Below, piece by piece: positions 43,851 through 53,800 of a DNA stretch of 64,000 bases; the stretch's first letter is position 1, and the number at the start of each line of letters is the position of its first letter. The stretch comes from JACCQS01 sp963766765 (GTDB taxonomy: Bacteria > Actinomycetota > Actinomycetes > Mycobacteriales > Geodermatophilaceae), in contig CAVYBR010000015.1 in assembly GCA_963766765.1 (NCBI GenBank), forward strand, positions 62,001 to 126,000, read 5' to 3'. Below the pieces are notes generated by a model that did no database searches, had not been told where the DNA came from, and saw only the letters and a program-made list of their open reading frames with translations. The position numbers and the translations under genes were made by a program.

Positions 43851-46400
43851 CTAGCGCACGACGGGACGCGAGCCCAGGACGGTGCGCACGAGATCGAGAT
43901 TGCTCAGGCCCTGGAGGGCCGACCCGAGCCGGGTCTGCGCGTCCAACGCGACAATCAGCGTGTTGCGCTGGTCGTCGGCGCTCATCGTCTTCAGCGCCGC
44001 GTCATTGCGGATGCCCAACGCTCGCATCAGCACCATGACTGCGCCCATGCCTTCGAGCTCGCCGTTGCTGTAGGCCTGGAAATTGGTCTGGTTGCTGTGG
44101 TTGGTCAGCTCGACGATCAACGTGTTTCGCATGTCCTCCTGCGACATTTCGTTCAGCTCGCGGTGGGTACGGAAGCCGCCAAGCAGCAGGACGCCTCTGA
44201 TCCACGAGCTGACCGCGCCCGGCACCCGGCCACGCACGGCGGCGTCGCTGCCGAGCGCGATCAGTGCGAGGTCGAATGTGCTCAGGGCCTGGAGGGTCGC
44301 CCCGACGCCGGTCGTCCCGCCCATCTCGACTATGAGCGTGTTGCGCTGATCGTCGGCGCTCATGGTGCGCAGCGCGGCATCGTCGCGAATGCCGGTGCGG
44401 CGGAAGAAGACCATCGCCGCGCCCATGCCAGCGAGCGTGGCGTTGTCGTATGTCTGGTAGTTGGTCTGGTTGCTGTGCTTGGTCAGCTCCACGATGAGTG
44501 TGTTGCGCATGTCCTCGTACGTCATTGCGTTCAGTTGCGCCTGCGTGCGGAATCCGCCGACGAGCAGCACTCCGCGAATCGGGAAGCGCTCGTCCACGTC
44601 GAACGGAGTGAGACTCGTCCCGTGCGTGGCCAGGTAGGCGATGATCCCGTCGCGGAGCTCGTTCTTGACTGTGTCGGTGACCTCGCGGTTGGTGGCGAAC
44701 GCGAGATCCCACGTGCTATCGCTGGTGGCGCCGGCGCTCGTCCCCACGAACGTGCCATAGCGCGTTCCGCCGTTGCGACCGCCGAGCCCGTACACGTTAT
44801 GCCTGCCCACGAACCGGGCCATGCTGGCCGCCGATGTCACGAGACCGCCCGACCCGGGCGCTGAGTCGAGCAGGATGTCCCCGCCGTAGGCCTTGGCCTC
44901 GACGGCGTCCGGTGCCAGGTCCAGTTGGTTCGGCCCGACGTCGGGGTGCTCGTACCCGATGACCTCGCCGGGCAACCGACGGTCCCAAGCGGTCCAGCCC
45001 GCGTGCAGGTCCTGGATTCCCATCGGCAGTGCGAGCCGTCGGTTCACGTAATCGATGTACGACATGCCGCTTGCCTGCTCGATGACGGCACCGAGCACGT
45101 GGAACGCCGAGTTCGAGTAACCGGTGCCCATTCCCGGTGAGAACGCCAGCGGGATGGTGTAGATGTGCGCGGCCAAGTCTCGGATCGTCGCCTGCCGGCC
45201 GAGCCCGATCGAGATGTCCCGGAAGGTCTCGTTGCCTTTGAAGTTCTGCGGGAGACCGCTCACGATGGTGGCGCATTGGGCGATCGTGATCGTGTCCATC
45301 TGCGGGTCATGCGGGACTGCCGGATTCATCAGTCCCAGATAGGCGAAGACCGGCGTGTTGAGGTTGTTGATCACGCCGTCATCAGCGAGGGCCTGAATCG
45401 CGGCCGTGGTGAACGCCTTGCTCACGCTGGCGATGCGGAATGTCGTCGTGGTCTTCGTCGTCGGCCAGTCGTCCTCGGCCCAGGTGTAGGCGCGGGTCAG
45501 GTACGTCGTGCCCCCCTTGGCGACCGCCACGGTCGCGGCCCGTACGGCCAGACGCTGCATGACGCCGGCGAACACCGCGTCCAACTCGGCCGCGCCGGGA
45601 ATTGCCGGGCCCTCAGCTCTCCAGCGTTTCGGGAACGGGATGTCATCGGCGGCGAAGGTCGCCGCGTATCGGGCGCCGTTCCCCAGCCCGGCGGCCTGCA
45701 CGACAATGGGACGTTGGCGCTGCCTGGTCGCTGTATCGACAGCGTTCCCGTAGTCGAACGACGTCATGTCGTGCTTGGCCGACCACAAGCCCAGATGGTC
45801 GTCGGTGTAGACCGACAGCCGCATGTCCGTGCCGACCGAGACTTGAGTCGGGAGCTGACCGCCTCTGCGCTGGGCGTCGAAGACCCGCTGGTGGTAGTCG
45901 AGGTTGCCCCAATACCAGGACCATACCCGGCCGGTGTTCCGGGTCCAGACTCCGGCGAACTGCGGGTCGAAGTCCCTGCCGTACACGGCAATTGACTGCG
46001 GTATGTAACCCTGGTCAAACGCTTGGGCCATCGCGCTTTGGATCGCGTCCGGGTCGTTGGCGTCGTTCCACCGCAGCCCGTGCCGCGCGAACCAGGGCGG
46101 TTGACCGCCGGCGAACACCGCGGCGAACACCGCCGCGCCCGGCGGTCCGGCGGCTGTTACGAGAACCGGCGCGAACCCCCTCGCCTGGAAGTCCTTGACC
46201 GTGCTGTCGTAGAGCACCTCCGCCACGTCGTGCACCGCGTACCACTCGGGGCCTTGGCGCGGGACCCAGACTGCGGCGTAGCGGGGATCGTGGATGTCCC
46301 CCTGCACGCTCAGGGCCACGATACGTTGGCCCTGCGGACCCAGTTCGTTGACCTGTGCCTGGTGGTAGTCGGACGTGACGTCGTGGTAGCTCACTGCCAT
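43851..46400 (-). CDS. beta-lactamase-fold serine hydrolase with N-terminal and C-terminal tandem repeats
   Basis: An 849-residue protein in three parts. Residues about 1-285 hold four or five repeats of the type 'HDVTSDYHQAQVNELGPQG ... DPRYAAVW', the bacterial tandem-repeat domain (BTRD1-like) also found before beta-lactamase domains in polyglycine hydrolases. Residues about 300-590 are the beta-lactamase-type hydrolase, with FRIASVSKAFTTAA (S-x-x-K), GYSNSAFHVLG (Y-x-N) and late Gly-rich strands. Residues about 600-849 are two copies of a 125-residue helical repeat, each with DMRNTLIVEL, SADDQRNTLIVE and IRGVLL(V/L)GGFRT. I took the ATG at 46400; no clear signal peptide precedes it. Substrate is unknown; a peptidase or esterase is likely. 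Confidence 0.8.
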   Translation of the reverse strand: MAVSYHDVTSDYHQAQVNELGPQGQRIVALSVQGDIHDPRYAAVWVPRQGPEWYAVHDVAEVLYDSTVKDFQARGFAPVLVTAAGPPGAAVFAAVFAGGQPPWFARHGLRWNDANDPDAIQSAMAQAFDQGYIPQSIAVYGRDFDPQFAGVWTRNTGRVWSWYWGNLDYHQRVFDAQRRGGQLPTQVSVGTDMRLSVYTDDHLGLWSAKHDMTSFDYGNAVDTATRQRQRPIVVQAAGLGNGARYAATFAADDIPFPKRWRAEGPAIPGAAELDAVFAGVMQRLAVRAATVAVAKGGTTYLTRAYTWAEDDWPTTKTTTTFRIASVSKAFTTAAIQALADDGVINNLNTPVFAYLGLMNPAVPHDPQMDTITIAQCATIVSGLPQNFKGNETFRDISIGLGRQATIRDLAAHIYTIPLAFSPGMGTGYSNSAFHVLGAVIEQASGMSYIDYVNRRLALPMGIQDLHAGWTAWDRRLPGEVIGYEHPDVGPNQLDLAPDAVEAKAYGGDILLDSAPGSGGLVTSAASMARFVGRHNVYGLGGRNGGTRYGTFVGTSAGATSDSTWDLAFATNREVTDTVKNELRDGIIAYLATHGTSLTPFDVDERFPIRGVLLVGGFRTQAQLNAMTYEDMRNTLIVELTKHSNQTNYQTYDNATLAGMGAAMVFFRRTGIRDDAALRTMSADDQRNTLIVEMGGTTGVGATLQALSTFDLALIALGSDAAVRGRVPGAVSSWIRGVLLLGGFRTHRELNEMSQEDMRNTLIVELTNHSNQTNFQAYSNGELEGMGAVMVLMRALGIRNDAALKTMSADDQRNTLIVALDAQTRLGSALQGLSNLDLVRTVLGSRPVVR

Positions 46401-46537
46401 GGCCCACAAGTGTGGCACCAGCTTCCGCCCGCCGGAACCGTTTTGTCGAGAGTCGCAGTCCCCACCGATGAGTTCTCGGGGCCGGGACGGTCTATACCTG
46501 GAAGCGGCATTCGCTTCAGCAGACGAGAGGGGATCAC

Positions 46538-47284
46538 GTGAGCTTGCCGAAGATCGTGTCGCAGGAGGAATGGATAGCCGCCCGCAAGGCATTTCTGGTG
46601 AAGGAGAAGGAAGCCACCAAGGCCCGGGATCGGCTCAACGCCGAGCGGCGTGAGCTGCCGATGGTCGAGATCACGAAGGACTACGAGTTCGAGGGTCCGA
46701 ACGGCAAGGCGACGCTGCTCGACCTGTTCGAGGGCCGCCGGCAGCTGATCCTCTACCACTTCATGTTCCACCCGGATTGGGAGGACGGCTGCTCGAGTTG
46801 CACCGCCGGCACCGACGAGATCGCGCCCGGCTTCCTGGAACACCTGCACACCAGGGACACCACATTCGCCATGGTCTCGCGCGCGCCACTGGCGAAACTC
46901 GAGCGCTGGAAGGCCAAGCGGGGCTGGGACATCCCTTGGTATTCCTCGGGCGAGGGCGACTTCAACTACGACTTCGGCGTCACGATCGACGCCTCCCGAG
47001 GTTTCGACGAGTTCAACTACCGCTCCCTCGATGAATACGCGGAGATGGGCGAGGAGAGCATGAAGACCGCCGACCAGCCGTACGACATGCCTGGTCAGAC
47101 GTGCTTCCTCGAAGTGGACGGCCGGGTGTTCCGGACCTACTCCCAGTACGCGCGCGGGCTGGAGAGCACCGGCGGCTCGTACTACTTCCTCGACCTGACC
47201 GCCTTGGGCCGGCAGGAGGACTGGGAGGAGCCGAAGGGCCGTAGCGAATCCGTTCGAACCAACATGCCCGACTTCTCAGCCTGA
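46538..47284 (+). CDS. DUF899-family thioredoxin-like protein
   Basis: A 248-residue DUF899 protein starting at a GTG (GTG AGC TTG CCG). The core is WIAARKAFLVKEKEATKARD, then LILYHFMFHPDWEDGCSSCTAGTDE with the C-x-x-C that may be redox active, FAMVSRAPLAKLERWKAKRGWDIPWYSS, and YSQYARGLESTGGSYYFLDLTALGRQEDWEEPKGR at the end. The fold is thioredoxin-like. The function of the family is not established; redox or stress roles are guessed. Confidence 0.87.
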   Translation: MSLPKIVSQEEWIAARKAFLVKEKEATKARDRLNAERRELPMVEITKDYEFEGPNGKATLLDLFEGRRQLILYHFMFHPDWEDGCSSCTAGTDEIAPGFLEHLHTRDTTFAMVSRAPLAKLERWKAKRGWDIPWYSSGEGDFNYDFGVTIDASRGFDEFNYRSLDEYAEMGEESMKTADQPYDMPGQTCFLEVDGRVFRTYSQYARGLESTGGSYYFLDLTALGRQEDWEEPKGRSESVRTNMPDFSA

Positions 47285-47392
47285 CCGAGGCGCCCGCCGC
47301 CAGGTGCAAAGTGCCCGCTTCGACGGGGGCGGAAGCGTGCATTTCAGCCCTCGCGACGAAAGCGGCCTGACCCGGCACGGTTGGCTGTAGTC

Positions 47393-47794
47393 ATGACGAC
47401 CTATGAATGGCGCGGAAGATTCACCAACGCTGAGGTGAACGCGCTGCACGCCGAGGCGTTCGATACCCGGGTGTTCACCGACGAGGAGTGGCCCTGGGAG
47501 CGCCTTGTGGCCGACCACAGCCTCGGGTGGGTGGTCGCCCGGGACGACGAGCAGCTGGTTGGCTTCGTCAACGTCGCCTGGGACGGCTTCATCCACGCGT
47601 GGCTGCAGGACACGATGGTCGCCGCCAGCGCCGGCCGTCGCGGAGTCGGCACGCAACTCGTCGCCGCAGCCCGCGCAGCGGCGAAGGACGCCGGCTGCGA
47701 ATTCCTGCACGTCGACTTCGACCCCGGCCTCGAGTCGTTCTACATCGACTCCTGCGGTTTCGTTCCAGCGCCGGCCGGAGTGCTGCAACTCTGA
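47393..47794 (+). CDS. GNAT acetyltransferase, small form
   Basis: A 133-residue GNAT starting at MTTYEWRGRF. It has the acetyl-CoA loop AASAGRRGVGTQLVAAARAAAKDAG (R/Q-x-x-G-x-G/A as R-R-G-V-G-T) and CEFLHVDFDPGLESFYIDSCGFVPAPAGVLQL. It has the minimal GNAT size and probably acetylates a small molecule or peptide. It is preceded by 108 bases without a gene. Confidence 0.86.
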   Translation: MTTYEWRGRFTNAEVNALHAEAFDTRVFTDEEWPWERLVADHSLGWVVARDDEQLVGFVNVAWDGFIHAWLQDTMVAASAGRRGVGTQLVAAARAAAKDAGCEFLHVDFDPGLESFYIDSCGFVPAPAGVLQL

Positions 47795-47916
47795 CGAACG
47801 CCCGATGTGCGTACGGAAAAACGGTCACGCCGACTTCCTCCGCGAAAGGATCGACGGCCGGGTCGGGCAGTAGGCGGATTCCGTTTCACAACCAGAGCGG
47901 GGGGTAGCTAGGCCGC

Positions 47917-48327
47917 GTGATCACGCATCGTGGCCGGCTGGCCGCGACAGTCGTAGCGCTCGCGGGAGCGCTGGGTGGGTGCAGTTCATTGAGCCCAGAC
48001 GGCGCAGCCGCAGGTGAGGTCGCGGTGGCCTTTTACTCGGCAATGTCTGACGCCGACGCCGAGCAGGCTTGTGGACTGCTGGCCGAGAACACCCGGGCAG
48101 AGCTCGAAGAGGCTGCCGACGAGCCGTGCGACTTCGCAATTCTCGGCGAAGACCTCCCGACCGCGGACGGGGTGATCGAAGTGGCGGCCTACGGGCGTAA
48201 CGCCCGGGCAATCCTCGACGGGGATGTCGTGTTTTTGACCGTGGAGTCCGGCGACTGGAAGGTCCTGGCCGCGGGCTGCGAGTTCCAGTCCGGTAAGCCA
48301 TACCACTGCTCCTTGACGGGCGGCTGA
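47917..48327 (+). CDS. small lipoprotein
   Basis: A 136-residue lipoprotein. Its signal MITHRGRLAATVVALAG ends in the lipobox LGGCSSLS. The mature part VAVAFYSAMSDADAEQACGLL resembles NTF2/DUF4878-like ligand-binding lipoproteins (A-V-x-x-F-Y-x-A-x-x-x-x-D). Two further Cys (CGLL and EPCDF) and two more near the C-terminus could form disulfides. It is 4 bases upstream of a tiny membrane gene. Function unknown. Confidence 0.78.
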   Translation: MITHRGRLAATVVALAGALGGCSSLSPDGAAAGEVAVAFYSAMSDADAEQACGLLAENTRAELEEAADEPCDFAILGEDLPTADGVIEVAAYGRNARAILDGDVVFLTVESGDWKVLAAGCEFQSGKPYHCSLTGG

Positions 48328-48331
48328 CCCG

Positions 48332-48415
48332 ATGCGACTGATGTTCAGCTTGTGCCTGATTCTCGTCTTCGCCGGCTTGGTCTATTTCACGGTCATCGGA
48401 CTGCTCAACCGATGA
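48332..48415 (+). CDS. 27-residue single-span membrane peptide, coupled to DUF6766 gene
   Basis: A short gene too small for usual ORF calling: ATG at 48332, stop TGA at 48413, coding MRLMFSLCLILVFAGLVYF and a few more residues, ending LLNR. Its single hydrophobic helix spans almost the whole length. The last stop overlaps the next ATG (ATGA), so it is translationally coupled to the DUF6766 protein and follows the lipoprotein stop by 4 bases. Real-gene support comes from its tight fit in the operon and the pure membrane-helix composition. A regulatory micropeptide or a small subunit is possible. Confidence 0.55.
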   Translation: MRLMFSLCLILVFAGLVYFTVIGLLNR

Positions 48416-49101
48416 ATCCGAGACGTGAGTCGAGCTTCCTGCGGGACAACGGTCTGAGCCTGTTCTTCGGGACGCTCTTTCTCCTGGCCCTGGTCGGGCA
48501 GGCGTTGACCGGCCAGGCCAGCTACAACAACCATGCGCTCAGTGATGGGCTGGAACAGGTGTCGCTGTTGCGATACCTGACCTCAGCGAACTTCGCCGTG
48601 GATGTGACGGAGAACTGGCAGTCGGAGTATCTGCAGTTCCTGCTCTTCATCCTCGTGACCGTGTGGCTTGTGCAACGCGGCTCGCCGGAGTCGAAGGAGC
48701 CAGGCAAGGCAGGAACAGAGTCCGACAAGGACCAACTGGTGGGCGAGTACGCCAAGCAGAACTCGCCGAAGTGGGCCAAGACCGGTGGGCTGCGCCTGCG
48801 GGTCCTTTCCAATTCGTTGGTCGCGGTGATGGGCACGATCTTCCTGCTGTCGTGGCTCGGCCAGTCGATCGCGGGCCAGAGCGCGTACAACGAGGAGCGG
48901 CTCGCCCAACTGCAGGAGCCCATCAGCTGGCCGAGCTACCTAGGATCCGCGGACTTCTGGAACCGCACCCTGCAGAATTGGCAGTCAGAATTCCTGGCTG
49001 TGGCCAGCATGGTCCTGCTTTCGATCTACTTGCGACAGCGCGGATCTCCGGAGTCCAAACCGGTGGGGGCCCCGCACTCGGCCACTGGCATGGAGGGTTG
49101 A
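48412..49101 (+). CDS. DUF6766-like membrane protein with internal duplication
   Basis: A 229-residue protein made of two related halves. First half: FLRDNGLSLFFGTLFLLALVGQALTGQASYNN ... ENWQSEYLQFLLFILVTVWLVQRGSPESK. Second half: VLSNSLVAVMGTIFLLSWLGQSIAGQSAYNE ... QNWQSEFLAVASMVLLSIYLRQRGSPESK. Each half has two membrane helices joined by a conserved G-Q-x-x-x-G-Q-x-x-Y-N segment and ends R-G-S-P-E-S-K. The repeats point to an ancient duplication. I recognise this as DUF6766. Function unknown. It is the last gene of a small operon with a lipoprotein and a micropeptide. Confidence 0.78.
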   Translation: MNPRRESSFLRDNGLSLFFGTLFLLALVGQALTGQASYNNHALSDGLEQVSLLRYLTSANFAVDVTENWQSEYLQFLLFILVTVWLVQRGSPESKEPGKAGTESDKDQLVGEYAKQNSPKWAKTGGLRLRVLSNSLVAVMGTIFLLSWLGQSIAGQSAYNEERLAQLQEPISWPSYLGSADFWNRTLQNWQSEFLAVASMVLLSIYLRQRGSPESKPVGAPHSATGMEG

Positions 49102-49130
49102 GGACTCGCGGCGCAGCGCTTACGTCGGCC

Positions 49131-50813
49131 TCAAGGTTTCCGTGGGGTGGCGGCATCGAAAACGATTCGGCCTGAGGTCTCGCCGCGGCCAACGCTCGCG
49201 CGTCGACTGATCCAGCGCGCGTAGGTGCCGTCGGGCCGCCGCGTCAGCAGCGGGACGCGACGCACGTGTACGCCCTCGCGCGGCACCTCGACGTCGTCGA
49301 TGGCCAGTCCGCGACCAGGCTCGAGCAGCGCGCCGGCGGGTTCGCCGCGTGGTCCGTCGTGCAACTTCGTCTTGCGGAGCTCGATGGCTCCTGGTCCGGT
49401 CGACATCGGTACGAACGGAATCCACCAGTCCGGCACCGGGGACTGGAGCAGGTAGTCGAGCTCAGCCGCAGGCTCGGCCCCCGGCGGTAGCGGCGCCGGC
49501 GCTGGCTCTTGCAGCCGCGACCGCGGACGCCCACTCAGACCCCGCACAGTCTGCTCGACGGCCCACACCAGGTTGGCCATCTCGTCTCGCAAGAACAAGA
49601 CCTCCTCCAGCGCCGCACCTTCGAGCGCTCCAGGAGTGGCCGGGGGTACGAAGATGCCCGGCAAGCCCTCGATCTGGAACAGCTGGAAACGATCCGCATC
49701 GTCGGCGCGGGCGACCGTTGTCTGCTCGCCGAAGGTGTCCACATAGGTGAGTTCGTCGATCACCGTCAGCTCGCCGAAGGGGATGTCGATCGGCACGACC
49801 ATCCAGTCCTGGCCGTAGACCAGGGCGAACTCGGCAAGCGCGATCCGGGCCAGGTCGTGCGGCTTGGCCTCCAGGGCACCGAAGTTGACTCCGCCGTCCT
49901 CGAATTCCCAATACCGATCAGCCGGCATACCGGCAAAGCGCAAGGGAGTCGCGGAGACCGGACCGATGGTGTGGGTCAAGGACTCGCCGGTCGCGCCAGT
50001 CGACGGCGCCGCGTCGAAGTCGAACCAGTCGACCCTCCCGCCGCCGAACGCGTTGGCCTTGAGTTCGAAGGGCCCGGCCGACAGGCCGAAGGTGTATTCG
50101 AGGCGCCGTTCCTGCCAGCAGTCCGGCCCCGGTGCGCCGTCGTACCAAGCCAGCCACTCGTCTGCCACGTCGTTGACCACCGGTGACAGCCATGGCGGCA
50201 TGTTGCCGGTGCCGGCCACGCGGCGCAGGTCGGCGGCAATCCGCTCACCGTCGGGGATGCGCCCGGCGAAAGCGGCGACCAAGCGGGCCGCCTGCTTGTC
50301 GTACGGGTCGGCGGCCGGATCGAACGGCTCAACACCCTCGGCCGGTGCCTGGACGGTCGGCAACGGACAGGCCTGCAGAGCGGCCTCCAGGATGTCCCCG
50401 TGGCCGGCGTCGGCAACCATGCTCACGAACTGCGCGCCGGCTTCGAACCGCCAGCGCAGACCTGGTTCGGAGCGTGGCTCGCTCTCGACGAACGGCTCGA
50501 GCAGGTCGCTGCGGCCGAAGTCCGTGGGCGGCACAGCGACCTGGCCGCCGGCCCGCCACGTGTCGACCGGGGTGGAGGTCCAGCGCACACTGACCGACAC
50601 GGGGCTGCCGGTGTCCTCACCGAGGAACTCGCCCAATTGCGATTGGCGGGCGAGCAGCCACAACGGATCGTGGATCCTGGCCTGCAATCCCGGGCTCGGG
50701 TCGCCCGAGACCGATTGCGGCTCCAGCCTGATCCACGCCGGCGACTCGTTGGCGAAGATCGCCTCCATCTCCTCGGGAACCGGTCGCACGGGGGCTCCGC
50801 CGACCTCGGTCAT
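49131..50813 (-). CDS. uncharacterised 560-residue protein of the large-protein cassette
   Basis: A soluble 560-residue protein without signal or membrane helices. The N-terminal ARIHDPLWLLARQSQLGEFLGEDTGSPVSV (about residues 45-75) belongs to a pattern I have seen in uncharacterised proteins of several phyla. Later parts are WFDFDAAPSTG, LARIALAEFALVYGQDWMVVPIDIPFGELTVIDELTYVDTFG and DWWIPFVPMSTGPG. Strand-rich sequence dominates. It is the last gene of the seven-gene run and overlaps the preceding stop by 4 bases. I propose no function. Confidence 0.7.
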   Translation of the reverse strand: MTEVGGAPVRPVPEEMEAIFANESPAWIRLEPQSVSGDPSPGLQARIHDPLWLLARQSQLGEFLGEDTGSPVSVSVRWTSTPVDTWRAGGQVAVPPTDFGRSDLLEPFVESEPRSEPGLRWRFEAGAQFVSMVADAGHGDILEAALQACPLPTVQAPAEGVEPFDPAADPYDKQAARLVAAFAGRIPDGERIAADLRRVAGTGNMPPWLSPVVNDVADEWLAWYDGAPGPDCWQERRLEYTFGLSAGPFELKANAFGGGRVDWFDFDAAPSTGATGESLTHTIGPVSATPLRFAGMPADRYWEFEDGGVNFGALEAKPHDLARIALAEFALVYGQDWMVVPIDIPFGELTVIDELTYVDTFGEQTTVARADDADRFQLFQIEGLPGIFVPPATPGALEGAALEEVLFLRDEMANLVWAVEQTVRGLSGRPRSRLQEPAPAPLPPGAEPAAELDYLLQSPVPDWWIPFVPMSTGPGAIELRKTKLHDGPRGEPAGALLEPGRGLAIDDVEVPREGVHVRRVPLLTRRPDGTYARWISRRASVGRGETSGRIVFDAATPRKP

Positions 50814-53800
50814 GGCTCCTCACCTTCTTTGACGAACGGAACCGGGACATCGGTCGCCATCTCCGTCAGCTGCTTGAAGTCGAGGATTCGCTCGCCGTGC
50901 AGGGAGAAGGCCGGGTACAGGGCGGCCGGCAGGATGTAACCCAACCGGGTGCTGCGTTCGAGAGTGACCAATCGCAACCGGGCCAGCTGCAGGGTGTCCA
51001 CCAGCGTTTCGGTGAGGCGCTCGGTCGACCACCCGCCGCCGTCCGGCGTGACCGCAACCAGGATCGACTGGGGCGGTCTGGCTCCAGGTGCATCGGCGTG
51101 TACGGCGACTCCGCTGGCCAGCATCGGCGGTCGTCGCTTCGGCTGAGCTTGACCGGCCTGCACCGAGAGCAGCCGTTGTCGGGGAATCACTTCGACCCAC
51201 TCGTCGACCACCATCCCGGCGAGCACCTGCGTGCCGGTGAGCTCGGCTGGCGACTCGACGATCAGGCTGGTCACCGGGGCATCTGGCGGCGGGTTGTTGG
51301 CAGCGAAGGGGAGCGCTACCCAGCCGGTCGCCGGCTCGGCGGTTCGGCGGAGTTGGGCAACGCGCAGCGGCACCGGACGACCGGCGACGTCGGCATACAA
51401 GAGCGTCGATACATACGGAGTGAGCGCTGCACGCACCGTCGAGGCATCCCTGAGGAACCCCCGGATCTGGCTCTTCAGTGCTCGGGCCTGGCCGAGCGCG
51501 TTCGTGAAATCGTCGGCGGCAGCAGCAGGCACGAGCAAGGGCAGCACGACAAAACCCGGACCGAACAGGATTTCTGCAGCTTCATCCAGTTGGTCCAGCG
51601 CCGGGGACTCAGCTGCGAGCATCGGCCCGACCTGCGTGACTCGACGCTTGGCCTCAGTGAGCGCGATCTCGAGATCGGCGACGCCGATGCCGAAGCCGGT
51701 CAGCAGCCGGCGCTGCGCCGCCTCGCCGAGGGTGCCGGCTCCATCGAGCCGTCCGGCCGCCGCGCGCAGCCGTCCTGCCAGTTCGGCCAGATCCTCGGTC
51801 CGGCTGGCTGACGACTCCCGCGGTGAGCGCAATTGCTCGGCGGTCATCGGCCGCGCTGAGGCGACCACCGTCCGCAGGGCTATCGCTGTGTCCACGAATG
51901 GCAGGAGCGCAGCGGGGTCGGCAAATGGCTCGGCGGCTGCGCCGGCGGCCGGGTCAAGGGCACGCAGCCAACCCTCGAGCGTGGGTGCGTCGCTGGCGGC
52001 GTAGACCACGTCGAGCGCGCAGACTGCCAGGCTGTCGAGGGTCACTCCCGCTCGCAGTGTGATGGCGCTAGCCGGTCCGAGTCGAGCCTGTGCCCAGCGC
52101 TCCAGTCGCGGCTCCGTCTGAGCGCGCGGCGCATCCGCCGCCCAGCCCGGGATCGCTCCATTCTCAACCCCGGTGAGAACGACCACCCGGTGAGTGAGGG
52201 GGACGCCCACCGTGGGAGTCCGCGGGAACTCCGGATCCGGCGGTGCGGCCGCGCCGGCCCCGGCCGCATCGAGCAGGGTGGAGGCGCGGCTCAGGTTGCC
52301 CGACACGAGTTGATGCACGCTCTCCGCGAGCATCAGGTCAGCTGCCGCGTCGTAGGCCGAGGCCGCCTGGTCGAGGGCAGGATCGAGTTCGCCCGCGGTG
52401 GGGGGATTCCAGTGCCCGGCCAGGAAGGGGTTCTGCGGAGGCGGCGTCTGGAGCGCGAAATGGATCTCGTCGCGCGGGATCTCGAGCAGCCGCACCCCGT
52501 CCACGACCGAACTCGGGAACGCCAGCGCCTGATCGGCTGAGCCACCCGACGTGGAGGGTGCGAGCACCCGAAGCGAGAAGATGAAGCGCTGCAAGCCGGC
52601 CTCGGCCAGGGCCCGCTCGACCCGATAGCCGATCACCGCACCGAGGGACTGACCCTGTCGTACGGCGTCGAGGATCTGCAGACCGGTGCGGACCCGTTCA
52701 CTCGACAGGTCGACCGCGAAGGCCCCGCTGGCCGAGTGCGCGAGATTCGCGCTGCGGAGTACGCCGGCGGTCACAGCCTGGGTCTGGCTGGGCGCGTGGA
52801 TGTATCCGCCGCGCTTCGGCGGCTTGGCTCCCGGCGACGGAACCGACTCCAGCCAGCCATAGGCCCCCAACGTCAGGCCGGTCGGCGGGCCGGATCGGAT
52901 CGCACCGAGTCGTTCGGTGGCCATCGAGGTGATCCAGGCATCCAGGCGATGTGACACGCAGTCCAAGGCCTCGGCCACGGCGATCTGTCGCTGGTCGGAT
53001 GGAGCGGCGGCGAGCTCGGCCGCGGCTTCGTCGAAACCGAGCGAGCGATATCCGGCGCGGGCCCATACTTGCAACGCCTCGTCGGTCATGACTTGGCTTT
53101 CTTGCCGGATTGCCTCGTGAAGGTGCGGCAGCTTTGGAACCAGGGATCGGATCGGTTGATAGGTCGACAAATGGCCCGTGCCGACCACTCCGTTGAGCGC
53201 AGCGAGTTGCGCCGCCGCGAGCCGCAGTGCGTCTGCGTCGTCCGCGGCGGGCCACTCCGGCGGGATCGGCACGTCGCCCACCGCCGCCTGCTGCGGCCAT
53301 GCTTCAGTCGCGCGGCCGACTTCGAGCAAGCCCTGGAGCACGCTGGCGATGGACCGTTGCCGGTCCACCCGGAGCGCGTCGAGGTAGGCCGCATCGCTGT
53401 CGTGGACGAGTGGCAGCAGCAGGGGTCGGGTCACCGATCCGTACTCGACGGCACCGAACCGGCCGAAGTTGAGTCCGTACTCCTCCGCGACCGCGTTCTG
53501 GGCCTGGACTGCCGAGCTGGGCGCGGTGCCGCCGAAGCCGAACGGGTCGATCACGATCGGAGCGAGAATCTGGTCGAGACTTGGTAGCAGGGCCCGCATG
53601 CGCAAGCCCATGAGCACCGGCGCCGAGCCGAGCACGTCGAGCAGATTGGTGAAGGCCGTTGGCGTCGGATTGGCGCTGAGGTCGACGCGGGCCTGCTGCA
53701 GGACGTCTTGGAAACGACGCGGAACGCCGACCACTTCGATGGGCGTGCGATTCAGCTTCCGGGTCGCCATGACCGGCAGCACGCCATAGGGCTGGCGGCC

